DNA of 64,000 bases from Amorphophallus konjac (Eukaryota; Streptophyta; Magnoliopsida; Alismatales; Araceae): positions 321,885,933-321,949,932 of the forward strand of contig CM040123.1 in assembly GCA_022559845.1 (NCBI GenBank), given 5' to 3'. Numbering within the stretch: the stretch's first letter is position 1; the number at the start of each line of letters is the position of its first letter. Shown piece after piece: positions 23,727 to 35,157 of the stretch. The translations under genes and the position numbers were made by a program. The notes under the pieces were generated by a model. That model was given only the letters and a program-made list of their open reading frames with translations, did not search any database and was not told the origin of the DNA.

Positions 23727-25502
23727 ATGGCTACCAAAATATTTTCCATGGATTCTCCACCTGTGTTTGATGGCTTTAACTTCGAGTTGTGGTTAGGAAG
23801 AATGTGCAGTCTTGTCAACTCATATGACCCTAAGCTATGGAAGCTTATCTCACATGGTCCTTATGAGTTGCCTAAAGATAAATCAGTATGGACTCCATAC
23901 TATGAGTATGAAGATGATCAAAATCATTTAGTTCTAAGTTTGCTCACTGCTGCTGTTAATGCTAACAGTTTTCCTTTTGCTTCCAGCTACAGCTCCGCAA
24001 AGGACATACTGGATGGATTGATTGAATTTCATAAAGAGAATGAGGACAAATGTCTTATGGCAGGTATGAGTGATCACGGTAGTGATCAGTAGAATGGATC
24101 ACCCTCGGAGGTAAATTCAGATTCTAAAAATATATCTCTTGATGAACTATTGGATGCATACAGTGAGCTTGCAAGTAAATATAAGAAGCTAAAATCTGAG
24201 AATAAAAAATTGAAAAAGAAGATTGAACAAAACAAATGTGATTCCTCCTGTAAAAAATACTCACATTTAGAGGAATTGATTGAGGCTCATGTGTTCGACA
24301 TTGAATTTCATAAAGATCAAATTTGCTCCTTAAGAAATGAGAATAAAGAGTTGAAAGGAAAAGTAAATTCAATGGCTAATGATCAAACCTTGATAGATGA
24401 ACTCATTCGCGATGAGAAGCTTGAAAATGAAAATAAGAAACTGAAGGAATTGAACACGACCATTTTTGAAAGATTGTTGATTCTAGAAAAAGAAAAGTTT
24501 GTGGCTGAAAGTGAATGTTAAAATGTGGATGGACTACAACAGGAAGTAGACAGCCTCAAGACCACTAATGCATTGTTGAATGTCAGGCTTGCTAGTTATG
24601 AAGAAGAATTTGCCAGTGTAGAATTGCACATTTCATCTCTTCAATTTGAAATCCAGGACTTGAATAATTCGCTGTCCAAGTTTGTGGATGGACAAGATAA
24701 TCTGGATAAACTTTTGGGCATGAAAGTTAATTTTCAAAGGGAATGGCTTGGCTACAATCCTGTAAAAAAGAAGTCTTTTGTGAATAAAGTTTATACCTCT
24801 TTTGTTCAAAGTTCAAGTATAGCCAGTACCTCTACTTCACCTCCAAAGCAGTCTTCTGTCCAGGAGACTCAAAAAGAAAATAAAAACCAGAAAATTAATT
24901 TGCATCAAAAATCCAAAAATATTGCTAGGACTATTATACATGATAAACATACTTCTGCCACACACACACATCCACCTAGAAAGAAAATTTCATATTTTTA
25001 TTGTGGAAGACATGGTCATGCCATGCATGATTGTTTTACTATGAAGAATGATAATCTGGAAGCATGTAGGAATAGAATGAGCAATGGAAAAGACAAAGGT
25101 AGGTCGACGCATCCCAAGACTAAACAACACTATATGAAGGGAAAGGATTGGGTAGGTCGACACTACCAACCTATGGTGTCAACACATTCTGTGTTCTGGA
25201 CCCATTACCCTCAGCCAAATCCAAGGGCAGGTCGACTTAGGATCTCCAATGTGTTCAACACACCACCTGCATATTGGAAACAATACCGGAACAAAAAGTC
25301 ACATGCTTCAAATAATCTTCATGCTTTTAAGTTTTCAAAGTCATGTTGTCATTACTGTGGTAAATCTGGACATAACATACATGATTGTTTTCTGAAGAAA
25401 AATGATGAATTGAAAGTTGTCAAGAAGTGGAAGCCATGTGCCAAGAGTGATGCTAACCCACAAGGACCCAAGATGGTTTGGGTATCTAAGAATATAAAAT
25501 GA
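23727..25502 (+). pseudogene. gag: Family B gag (copia/Sirevirus type) with two in-frame stops
   Basis: ATG at 23727 (MATKIFSMDSPPVFDGFNFE) to the stop at 25500-25502. One frame is kept throughout and is broken by TAG at 24090-24092 (CAG in the inverted copy) and TAA at 24519-24521 (GAA in the copy). Order: Gag N-terminal domain (residues 1-115, with LLTAAVNANSF), Lys/Glu-rich coiled coil with CKKY where the other copy has CKKC, linker, then two CX2CX4HX4C knuckles: FYCGRHGHAMHDC (about 25000) and HYCGKSGHNIHDC (about 25350), ending NPQGPKMVWVSKNIK. GTCGAC occurs three times in the region between the knuckles. It would encode the RNA-binding particle protein, but is inactivated. Confidence 0.9.
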
Positions 25503-26500
25503 GAAATCTATTTTGCAGGTGTGTCTTGGGAATAAAAAGCATGAAATATGCCTTCAGTCAAGAAGGTAAGGCACACGGGCCAAGCGGCATAAGTCAGGTT
25601 AAAATAAAATCTAAAACTGAAATCTGAATGCTCAGGTGATATCCCTCTTACTTCTCTAGGAAAGGTGTTATATACTATTTTGCTTTGTGCTGAATCTCAT
25701 GTGCTAATGTATATGTCTGTACATGCATTCCATCCATAGCTGTCTGCATATCTCTGTGCATATCACATGTCAGATAGCATCTTGTTGAAGAGGAGCTTAA
25801 AAATTTTCAATTCAAATTTCACTTCATACATTGAGTTTGCATATACTTTCACATTCTGTCATGCAAAAGTTGAACATTGTGAATTCATGTCATAATGTAT
25901 TGCAATCCTCCTGCCTTCATCACATCCATGACTACATAGTATATCAAATGGTGACATGTGGAAGGGCAGGTTAAGCCTGTCTGAAAACTATCACCACGTG
26001 TGAGGTGATCTTCGGATCTAAGTTCTCCGTCCGATACTATGAGTCAATTACTTAAAGGCTACATATGGCATTAAAATTTCACTGCACATTTCACATTCTT
26101 GCACATTAAGGGGGAGTTGCCAGACTAGTCATCTGAACTTAGTGCCTAGGCTCATTCCTGAGTTATGCATATAAGTCTAGAGTTCTTAGGGTCACTTTAG
26201 TTGCTAAAGAAAGTCTTCATGTTATTCCTGTTAAATCTGAATTGAAATTGACAAATTAAATCATTTCAACCTTGGATGCAAATCACACTCCCAAGAATCC
26301 AAGTGATGTTGGGCCAGCTATGGCTACGTTTGAATCAACTGAAGGAGTATCCTGCAAGGATGAAGATGATGAGAATTCCCTCAACTGTTACCAGGAGATG
26401 GGCAGTGACCTTGATGAGTTCCCTATATCGGTTGCTAGATTGGAAGCAGTCCGGACTCTCCCGTCCTAAGCTTGTTCACTGAATTTTAAATTATCTTAAA
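25503..26500 (+). mobile_element. Family B internal sequence after gag, non-coding
   Basis: No pol frame follows gag directly. TGCAT-rich sequence is followed by a motif block at about 25960-26045 (GGGCAGGTTAAGCCTGTC and a TCACCACGTGTGAGGTGA hairpin) and a PPT-like tract TTAAGGGGGAG at 26105-26115. The short frame 26272-26469 has an acidic product that I do not recognise. Confidence 0.5.
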
Positions 26501-26790
26501 TTGGATGTCAAATCTGCCATTCTTATTGGGAACATCGAGTGGATGTTTTTGTAAAATAACTTCCAAGATCCAAAACATCCTCAATATGCATACATGCTGC
26601 AGAAAGTCTTATACGGACTGAAGCAAGCACCAAGGGCATGGTATGAGAGGCTCATATCATTCTTACCTGAAAATTGACTCACGACAGGTAAAGTTGATCA
26701 GACCCCATTCACAAAAAAAATTCAGGTAAAGACATGCTAGTGGTTTAGGCTTATGTAGACGATATCATCTCTTGAACTATTAACAATGTC
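26501..26790 (+). pseudogene. Copia reverse transcriptase fragment, degraded
   Basis: Three RT landmarks occur in order but in broken frames: LDVKSAILIG (26501-26530, motif A with the catalytic Asp), LYGLKQAPRAWYERL (26609-26653), and YVDD (26752-26763, the catalytic motif) after frameshifts and stops. In a working copia element this part copies RNA into DNA. Spacing of the blocks is near normal, so this is a decayed fragment and not a chance match. Integrase and RNase H are not recognisable around it. Confidence 0.85.
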
Positions 26791-26879
26791 TCATGTGATG
26801 AAGATGTCCAAATCTGTTTCTAAACAATTCTTTATTGGAACTGTATGTTCGATGGCTAATTTGAACTTAACTGCATTTC

Positions 26880-27067
26880 TGGTATATCAAATACTGGGTA
26901 GTGGAAAGGTGGATTACGTCCACCTGGAAACTCTCACTATGCGTGAGTTGGTCTTTGGACCAAAGTTCTCCGCCTCGTACCAGAACTCAAAGAAATCAAA
27001 CGATTGACTTTGAATGAATTTTCTGATGCTATTATATGCTCTTTTGTTAGCTAGCCCCATGTCATAA
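26880..27067 (+). mobile_element. Sirevirus 3'-region motif block (second copy)
   Basis: GGAAAGGTGGATTACGTCC, then CACTATGCGTGAG and CTCCGCCTCGTACCAG resemble the block at 25960-26045 and the minus-strand block at 13735-13815 of family A. The sequence is cut at the TAA duplication of the next element and resumes at 28593. Confidence 0.5.
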
Positions 27068-28589
27068 GGTGTCGTTTGGTATCGGGATAACTTAAGTGAA
27101 GAATATGTATAAGTCATTCTAGGTTAATTTATTCTTATTCTTATTCTCGTGTACGTTTGGTATGCGAAGGGAGAAATATAAAAATATTCCTATTCTTCGT
27201 TTGGTAAAAATTGGGGATACAAATGAGACTAGGTGCTAAAAAATGACCATATTGTCCTTCTTATCCCGGGTTAAGGCACATGATGTTATTCTTTGTTTGG
27301 ATGGGATAAGAAGATTTAAAATAATTTATTTAGTGAAATTACTTACTTAATTAGCCTTTTCAATCATGATTATGACTAATAAAGATCCTAAAATAGATTT
27401 TAATAGATAAATTTTATTATTTGTAATAAAATTATTATAAAATTTATTTTATTAATAATCTAAGATAATGCAAATAAAGATATTATTGAATAATTTTTAC
27501 ATTTTAAAAATATTTAGTAAGAATGATAATAATGATAATAATTATTTTTCCATAATTATGAGTAAGTAAATAGTATAACTTAACTTTAACATGTTTACGT
27601 AATGTAACGATTATTATTTGTTAATAAATTAAATAATGAATACCATATCATTAAAAACATAAATCAAAGTATTTTAATCAGAATTAGTGATAACAAAACT
27701 TCTAAATAATTTTCTTAGTTCAAATTATTTGTTATTAATAATGAGACCTTTGATCAATCTAATTTTTTATACATTGAATTTCATTGGCCCAAGTAATGAT
27801 ATTAACTTTTGTTTCCTTCAAAAAGATACTTCATAATAATAGTACATCTTGATAACTATTTATTATTATTAACTAAAATCAAATTAAATAATTAATATTA
27901 TGTTCTCTATTTTAATTATTAACGATCGACCGGGCACAGAAGCGCAGGCGACGGCAGACGCCGGCAGGCGACAGGAGACGACCGCAGGCGATAGCAAACG
28001 AGCGAGCAGACAACAGCAGGCGAGCCACGGAGAGGGAAGATGCGAGGGTACATGGAGAGGAGCGATGGTTCTGCCGAAGAGGGAAGGAGCAGGGAGGGTT
28101 TTTTGGGAGAGGGAAGAGGGGAACGGGTTTCACCACTGGAGAAGGAAGAGGCGAGGGTACAGGGAGAGGAACGAGGGTTCCGCCGGAGAGGGAAGGAGCA
28201 GGGAGGGTTTCGTGGGAGAGGGAAGAGAGGAACCAGGGTTCCGCCACCGAAGAGGGAAGGAGCAAGAGCCATGGGAGAAGGAGCGCCTGCAGCGACGATC
28301 GATAGAGAAGAAGGAGCTCCTGCGCGAGGGTTCGGAGGGGCAGCAGCTGCAGAGCGAGGGCACGATCGACAGAGCGGACGTGAGGAGAGAGACGAAAACG
28401 GGGTTAGGAGAATGAGAATATCTCATTCCACCATTTCGGTGGAATGAGATATTCTCATTCCCAACCCCGTTTTCGGGGATATACCCAAAAGGCTTAACCC
28501 AGGATATCCCTGCCAAAAATGTTTGTACCAAATGCATAATAGGGTTTATTTAGGGATATCCCCCTCCCATCCCTCTACCAAACGACACC
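27068..28589. mobile_element. Non-autonomous TIR element, PIF/Harbinger-like
   Basis: Ends are GGTGTCGTTTGGTA and its exact complement TACCAAACGACACC, flanked by TAA at 27065-27067 and 28590-28592. A 3 bp TWA duplication with G-rich ends fits PIF/Harbinger (Tourist-type) elements. CGTTTGGTA is repeated near the left end (about 27154 and 27199). The left two thirds are very AT-rich. The right third (27930-28390) is purine- and GC-rich, made of degenerate repeats around GAGGGAAGGAGCAGGGAGGG. A strong internal palindrome sits at 28393-28475. No transposase is visible, so it would depend on enzymes from elsewhere. Confidence 0.8.
28393..28475. repeat. Long internal palindrome (about 38 bp arms)
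   Basis: CGAAAACGGGGTTAGG... through ATCTCATTCCACC is mirrored by GGTGGAATGAGAT... through CCCCGTTTTCG around a 5 nt loop ATTTC. Only about two differences lie between the arms. Confidence 0.9.
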
Positions 28590-28592
28590 TAA

Positions 28593-29441
28593 GAGAACAC
28601 ACTGCACTTTCACTGAATTTTTCTGAAATTCATGTATTTGTCAAGGGGGGTCTTGCTAGCTAAACAACTTGAAATGAATGTTGTTTCATTTTCAATTGAT
28701 TGAGTGACCTCCAATTGTAACATGCAACATGCTTATGATAAATTGCTTCAAATTTTCTGAAATTGATCCTTAATGATGTGAAAAGTTCTGCAATGGAAAT
28801 GTCAATTCTTAAATGGCTTGTAAATGTCTTCAAAACTTTTGAAAAGTGATTGAAAATCTGCTCTTGAACAATTTCTGAAAATAAATAGATTACATTACAT
28901 GTTTCAAATGATTTCTGCACCCTTGTATATAAAGCTTATGTGTTGAAAAATGTCCCATGCTCATCTTTCAAATCTGAATGTTTTCTTGTAAGTTCTGTCA
29001 TAATGCATCTTGTATTGCATTGTCATATTGTTATAGGTTGCATTGAATTAGAATTCATGCATAAAGTGCATTTAGTTCATTCAAATGAAAATCCGAAATC
29101 TTGCATCACATTGCATACTTGCATATCATTTTCTGCATATCATGCATATAATGCATATCTTGAAATGCACTATTTTGAACATTGTTCATATTGCATATTT
29201 GCTAAAATGAATTCTTCCAACATTGGTATCATATCTTCGGGACCAACAAGAATTGCATATCTTTTCATTTTGTACTGCATAATTGCATATACTCCCTTTG
29301 TGTGCTTGCATGTTATTATATGCTATTCACCCCCATCCTTGAAATTTCTATGACCTTATATCTTCTTGCTACATAATGCTACATTGAGTCATCACTCGAG
29401 TGTTTATTATCATACACTCAGGAGGAGTAAACTTTTGATAA
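28593..29441 (+). mobile_element. Retroelement-derived non-coding DNA, TGCAT-rich
   Basis: Continues the copia 3' region interrupted at 27067 (PPT-like AAGGGGGG at about 28642). Between 29000 and 29340 TGCATA/ATGCAT words are very frequent. No gene seen. Confidence 0.4.
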
Positions 29442-30179
29442 GTGCATCTTCTTGCTTTGATCTTCCTTTGATCCCTTTGAGTTGATGGAGAAGATATAGG
29501 ATGTAGCTTGATCTTTCCTTGAGTTGATGAAGAGGTTTGGATGTAGCTTTGATCTTCCCTTGAGTTGATGAAGAGGTTTGGATGTAGCTTTGATCTTCCT
29601 TTTGATCTCCTTTGTGAGCTTGCTTTCTTCTCTTCTTCCTTGGAGATTGAGGGCTTCAGATGTAGGCTTGAATCCCTTGGATTGGATGTAGAACTTCTGC
29701 ACGGAGTACTGTTCACGGCTACAGTACCTCTTCTTCCTTGGAGCTCCTCTAGTCTCTCTTCATCTCTCTTTGCTCCAAATGATCAACTAGGGTTTCTAAC
29801 CCTCTTATGTTAGTTTTATATCTCTTTGGATGGTCAATAAACACATCCCAGACCAGATCCACATTTTGTGGGTGATTAGGTGACTTTTGGATTAAAGAAA
29901 TCCAAGGGGAATGGCCTTTCTCGAAGTGGAAAATAAAGTCAACATTGGTTGGCTCGGGGCTGGCGGTCGACCTGTGGCTTCTGGCGGTCGACCGCTACTG
30001 AGAAACGCTGTAGACGAATGTTCCCTGGGATTTCTGGTCAACCGCTACTGGGCTGGTGGTCGACCGCCACTGAGAGAGGTGCAGACTGGGAACTTCTAGC
30101 TAGGGCGGTCGACCGCCCCTGGGCTGGCGGTCGACCGCCAGCTGGGCAGGCCCCGGGTTTTCCCGGGTCGGTTCGTTAA

Positions 30180-30184
30180 CCCCT
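30180..30184. repeat. Target site duplication CCCCT (left)
   Basis: CCCCT directly before TGTGGAC; repeated at 35077-35081 after GTCCACA. Confidence 0.85.
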
Positions 30185-30444
30185 TGTGGACATGTAAAAT
30201 TACACTCACGTACGTCCCAACTAGTCTAGTATCAACAACGACTCCAAATAGAAAAGCTACGGGGAAGATGGGCCATCCGGACTCTCCAAACAAACGCACA
30301 CACTACCGTGAAGCTATCTTCGGAATCACGACTGTGAAGATAAATCAACCACCAAGAGCCCCACAATCCATGGGCCTCGAAGAGAATCAAATGGGCCACA
30401 ACTCGCGCTCACAACGGGCTCAGAACTGCCCATTTTAGCCCTTC

Positions 30445-31060
30445 ATCGGCACACCTTCAAGACCTTCAGCGGCACGCCCTGGAGCCTTCAGCGGCACGCC
30501 CTCAAGGCCCTTCAGCGACACGCCCTCAAGGCCTTCAGCGGCACACTCTTGTGCCCCCTTCAGCGGCACGCCCTCTTGGCCGTTCAACGGCACGCCCCCT
30601 GCAGCCTTCAGCGGCACGCCCTCCTGGCCCTCAGCGGCACACACCATCAAGGCCTCCTGCGTCGCCCTCAGCGGCACACCCTCAACGCCCTCAGCGGCAC
30701 ACCACCTACGGCCGCCCACCGGCACACCCCCAGGTGGTCTCCACTCGGCACGCCCTGAATGGGCCTTGACCGGCGCACCCTACCACCTCTTCCACCGGTG
30801 CGTTCGAGCGGGCCTTCCTCGGTGCACCTGTAAGCCTTCATCGGCATGCCCCTCCAGCGGCACACCCTCCAATGCCCCCAGCGGCACACTTTAGGCCCAT
30901 CGATGACACGCCCTCCTGGGCGTTCAACGACGCGCCCTTTGGGCTCTTCAACGGCACGCCCGCTGTGTCTTCCAGCGGCACGCCTTTTGGCCCTCTCAGC
31001 GGCACGCTTGTTGTGCCTGCCAGCGGCACGCCATTCAGGCTCTTCAACGGCACGTTCCGG
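30445..31060 (+). repeat. CGGCACGCC tandem array 1
   Basis: TTCAGCGGCACGCCCT-like units recur every 20-35 bp, over twenty times, with variable spacers. The periodicity opens frames on several strands (for example 30668-31081 minus); these are not genes. Confidence 0.8.
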
Positions 31061-31246
31061 CAAACAAAATCTTACGCCCATGCCCTAGGGATTCTTGGCG
31101 CGCAATGGGCTTGCTGAGGTGTTGTCTGGGGAGAGAGCCATGTTTCCTATCCCCCCTACCACCAAGGACGACGTGTCAAATCCCCAATCAATGCCTCCGA
31201 TTTCCCGCCTCCGACTACCGTGCTCGAGTGCTCCCGCCACTCGGAG

Positions 31247-31254
31247 TATAAGAG
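31247..31254 (+). promoter_or_regulatory. TATA box of family C LTR
   Basis: TATAAGAG in CGGAGTATAAGAGCCCCC, downstream of array 1 and upstream of a purine-rich leader. Confidence 0.55.
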
Positions 31255-31889
31255 CCCCCCTCTTCGGCGAACGAAAGGGGGGGATAGACACACACACGCA
31301 GAAGAGAAGAAGAGAAAGAGAAGAAGAGAATAAGAAGGGGAAGAGAAGAAGAAGGAAGAGAGGGGAGGGGCCCCACCGCTCCACCCACCGCCGCCGTCTG
31401 TGCGAAAAGAGAAGAAGAAGAAGAGAAGAAGAGGAGCCTGCCGCCTCGATCACCACCGCCTGAGCGAGGAGAAAGAAGAAGAGAAGAGAAGAAAGAGGAG
31501 GAGGGGAGGCTCTGGCGCCCCCCCTTCCTTGCTGCTCCGTCCACCGCCGTCCGCGCGAAGAGAAAGAGAAGAAGATAGAAGAGAAGAAGAGTGGGTGGAG
31601 AGAGGGAGTGAGGTCCGGGAGGGGAGGAGTCCACGCTCCGCTCCCCCCACTGTATTTCCTTTTCCTCTTTCTTTCCCTTCATTTCTTGTTTCGTCGTCGT
31701 TGCGATGTATTAGCCCCCTTGGGGCACTCCTCTTGTGAGAATAAAAGTGGAAGGCTTGCAAGTATCTTCTCGGACGTCTCTCCAATGTATGTCTTCCGTG
31801 TTTTACATCCTTCAGTGTTTCACGCCCCTTTCTCTTTTTCCCTTCTTTAGGGTTTACTTCTTGCCGAGCGTTCTCGCTTTCGTTCACCC

Positions 31890-32330
31890 CAGTCGTGCCT
31901 CCAACGGTACACCCAATCGTGCCTCCAGCGGCACACCCAATCGTGCCTCCAGCGGCACACCCAGTCGTGCCTTCAACGGCACACCCAGTCGTGCCTTCAA
32001 CGGCACACCCTGATTGTGCCTCCAACGGCACGCCCAGTCGTGCCTTCAGCGGCACACCCCAGCCTTCAGCGGTACGCCCTCTTTGAACCTTTCGCCGGCG
32101 CGCCTGATCAGGCCTTCGTCGGCACACCCCCATCGAGCCTTCGCCGGTACACCCAGCAACCCTTCGCCGGCACACCCCTATGGGCCTTCCTCGGCACACC
32201 CTGGCCGCCCTCCAGCAAGCGCTTCGCCGGCACACCCCTTACGGGCTTTCCCCGGCACGCGCTGCCTATACCTTCCCCCAAGCAGGCCTTCACCGACACA
32301 CCCCCGACCTCTTTAGCCCAGTACACTTCC
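31890..32330 (+). repeat. CGGCACACC tandem array 2
   Basis: Starts with a regular unit of about 24 bp (CCCAATCGTGCCTCCAACGG type, six or more copies), then turns into CCTTCGCCGGCACACCC units. The long minus frame 31450-32235 is a by-product. Confidence 0.8.
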
Positions 32331-32814
32331 CAGCCGCCCCCTGGAGAGGTTTCCCATCCGTCGTTTCCTCCGTGTTTTCCGAGGTTTTGCTAAGGTGTTG
32401 CCGCTCTCGGGCGCCCACCTCCAGTTGTCGGGTTCTGCCACTCCATGTGGGCACGTTCCCTGTATCTCCCTTACGCTCGGGTCAAGGGGAGATGCTGCCG
32501 AATTTTTGTTAGAAACGATAACATGTTAAAAAGATAAAAGGAAGCAACAAACAAATATAACAATAACATACCAAAAGATAAAAGAAAGCAACAAACAAAT
32601 GAAAAGATCAACGGTAAAACGTTTTAACCGAGGCGAGGGAACCACAATTAACTCGAAAAGAGTCTAACCGAATGACGACTAAGCAACTTGAACATTCGTC
32701 CTCATGGGAGAAAGAATGGAAGTTAATCAAGAGGAAGAAAGGACAAACCCAAGCGAACTGAATAAAATCAAGAGAGAAAAGAAAAAAGAAAAGACATAAG
32801 AATGGAAGAGTGGG

Positions 32815-33135
32815 CTCCCATGCCCTTCGCCGGTACGCCCTTCTGCCACCCTTGGCCGGCACGCCCTTCACCTGTACCCTGCTCGCGCCCTTTTCCGGCA
32901 CGCCCCAGCCTAGCGGCTCTTCGCCGACACACCCGTCCGCACCCTTCGTCGGCACGTCCCTTTACCCTGACCCCTTTACCGGCACGCTCCCCCCTACGCT
33001 CAGCGGCACGCCTGCACGTCCTTCACCGGCATGCCCGTTCACGTCCCTCGCCGGCACGCCCGCTTGCCCTTTTGCCGGCACACTCTCCCTGCCTTCGCCG
33101 GCACACTAGCCCTAACTTCGCCGGCACGCCCCTTT
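32815..33135 (+). repeat. CGGCACGCC tandem array 3
   Basis: CTTCGCCGGCACGCCC-like units, over ten copies, ending just before an AT-rich (AATAAT)n stretch at 33195-33330. Confidence 0.8.
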
Positions 33136-33599
33136 AGCCTCTTTTAGTCCTCCAGCGGCCCACTCTTTCCCCAGAGAAATATATATAATATACAATGATA
33201 ATGATAATGATAATAATAATAAGTTAATAAAATTATGATAAAAAAATAAACCTGAATATATATATATGAAATAAACAAAAGTGTGAAATAGTAATAATAA
33301 TAGTAAGAAAAGAGAAAATATAATAATAATAATAAACGAAAACGGAGAAATCATCCAGAATAAATACATAAAATATATTTGCATATAATTTAAAGCCCAG
33401 ATAAAAATTGGTAAAATCCACATCGCAGCCCCGTCTCTCCCGTGACCCGGTGCTGAAGGAACAACAACGCCGCCCTCGCAAGCTGGGTCTGAGTCTTGGG
33501 AATTATCCCGAACTGGCCGTGACCTGACCTCGCTTTGGGCTGATATTTTGATTAAACCGGACTCGCTTCTCAGGCCGGATCCCTCCCGAGCCGCTACTA

Positions 33600-34740
33600 A
33601 AATTACCGCACGTTCGGCATACATTTGAATGGGTTCACCTCGATTTCCGCCGCGTTTCTATTACGGACCTGTGTCCGAACATGAAAAGGCCCGTGAGTGA
33701 CCAGCACGGCCGACGGCTCCCACTCCGATATGGCCGTGATCCAACATTGCTCTGGGCCAATAGTTCATCAATTCCGACCCGTTCCTATTGGGATTCGTTC
33801 CCGCTCTTTCATTGAAATTGCTGCGAACTCGGCATATATTTGTACGGGGTTGTTTCCATCTATGTCGTACCTTCAATACGGACCTTTGTCCGAACATAAA
33901 GTGGTCCATGAATGACCAACAAAATCCAAATGGGACGAGGTGATCCTCGTCACCCCGGACCCTTTGCATGGGAATATCAATAAGGCCTCCTTGGGCCGTG
34001 CTTAGACCTCGGGCCCGCCCCGATCATGGTCGTGGCCTGACCCATATCCTCGGCCTATAGCCCACTCCCTTTGAATGCATATTGGTTCTCAGATCTGGTC
34101 CCGGGACTCTTCCCCGTTGCCCTCCGGCACCGGAAATATTAATGATGCCCGCGCAAGCCTCGTTCGGACCATGGGAGGCGCCCCCGGTATGGTCCTGACT
34201 CGATCTCGCACCGGGCCAATAAATCCACTAGCTTCCTGCTACACTAGCCGAGATTTAACCGAATGTTTCCAATGTCTCGGAATAATATATATTTACCGTA
34301 TCCCGGCATACATATGTCACAGGTCCTCCCACGACGACTACGATATTCTCAAGCCGGACACCCGTCCGAATGTTAAACGGTCTCCCGAATGACCGATGCA
34401 TTTCGAACGTTCGCTTCCCTAGACACATGGCTTTCCAACTGATTCAAGAGATATTTTCCCATTGCCCCTTGGCACCGAAAATATTAATGACGCTCATGCG
34501 AGCCAAACTTCGACCACGGGGGGCCCACCGTAGCATGGTTGCAGCTTGCCCTTGCACCAAGCCAACAGACTTACTGGTTTCTAACCGCTCTAACCGAGGT
34601 TTAGCCGAACGTTTTCCATTCTTCCGAACAATAAATCTGCCATACCCCGGCATACATATGTTCTGGTTTTCCCGTGACGATTGCGCTTTTCTCGAGCCGG
34701 ACATTCGTCCGAACATTAAATGGTCAGCACATGACCGACA
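33600..34740 (+). repeat. Four diverged units in family C LTR
   Basis: A block of about 100 bp (CGGCATACATATG, then a variable part, then GGAC..TTGTCCGAACAT.AA..GGTC..GAATGACC) occurs at about 33608-33702, 33830-33920, 34300-34395 and 34645-34735. Spacing is 230-470 bp. Confidence 0.6.
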
Positions 34741-35157
34741 TGACCGCGAATGTTTTCCTCTCACCCTCATACGGGGATTTCAATGCTTCCTAATAGGTCT
34801 TTCATGCAATTAATTTCCTGACCATGAGGCCCTGATTCCCGGCGATTAATTAAGGGTGTTCCCTCGTATGGGGGATGTAAATGACGTCGTGACCTTTATG
34901 GCGCGGCGGGTTTTGGTCTCGACACGAACCACACAATCGTCTGATTAGTCAAATCGAGCGCACCATGGGCTCTCCGGAGCCTGAATAAATTGTCACTTTG
35001 TGACTGGCACGCCCACGCACTTAATAAACCAACAAACGAAATGGCCCGAACCATCGTGTCGAAAAGTGCGTCCACACCCCTTTAGCTCAGTCGCTTGAGT
35101 CCTTTAGCAGCCTGTTCATGTCTGTGGCATCAACCTTGACTGTCTTGAAGATTTCTG

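Larger units (their letters stand above)
30185..35076 (+). mobile_element. Family C: solo LTR of a very long-LTR retrotransposon (4.9 kb)
   Basis: It begins TGTGGAC and ends GTCCACA, with TG...CA ends as in LTRs, and sits between perfect CCCCT duplications inside a family A LTR. There is no ORF with a known domain, no primer site and no PPT, so a solo LTR left by recombination is the simplest reading. Contents: a CGGCACGCC array, a TATA box at 31247-31254, a purine-rich leader (31280-31650), two more CGGCACGCC arrays, an AT-rich part (33170-33400), and four diverged units around CCGTCCGAACATTAAA-like sequence (33600-34740). A related segment in inverted orientation is at 63215-64000. Confidence 0.75.

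Noticed and set aside
27900..28537. Overlapping Arg/Glu/Gly-rich and Ser/Leu/Pro-rich frames inside the TIR element
   Set aside because: Degenerate purine-rich repeats open frames on both strands; no domain.
30445..31060. CRISPR-like array
   Set aside because: The repeat core is short, units and spacers vary gradually, and the genome is eukaryotic; it is an LTR-internal tandem repeat.
30549..31117. Several overlapping 69-137 codon frames on both strands
   Set aside because: All are translations of the CGGCACGCC array, with repeated GVPLKG or SGTP words; no independent protein.
31450..32235. 261-codon frame on the minus strand
   Set aside because: It runs through a purine-rich leader and the CGGCACACC array; composition and periodicity explain the open frame, and other frames there are open too.
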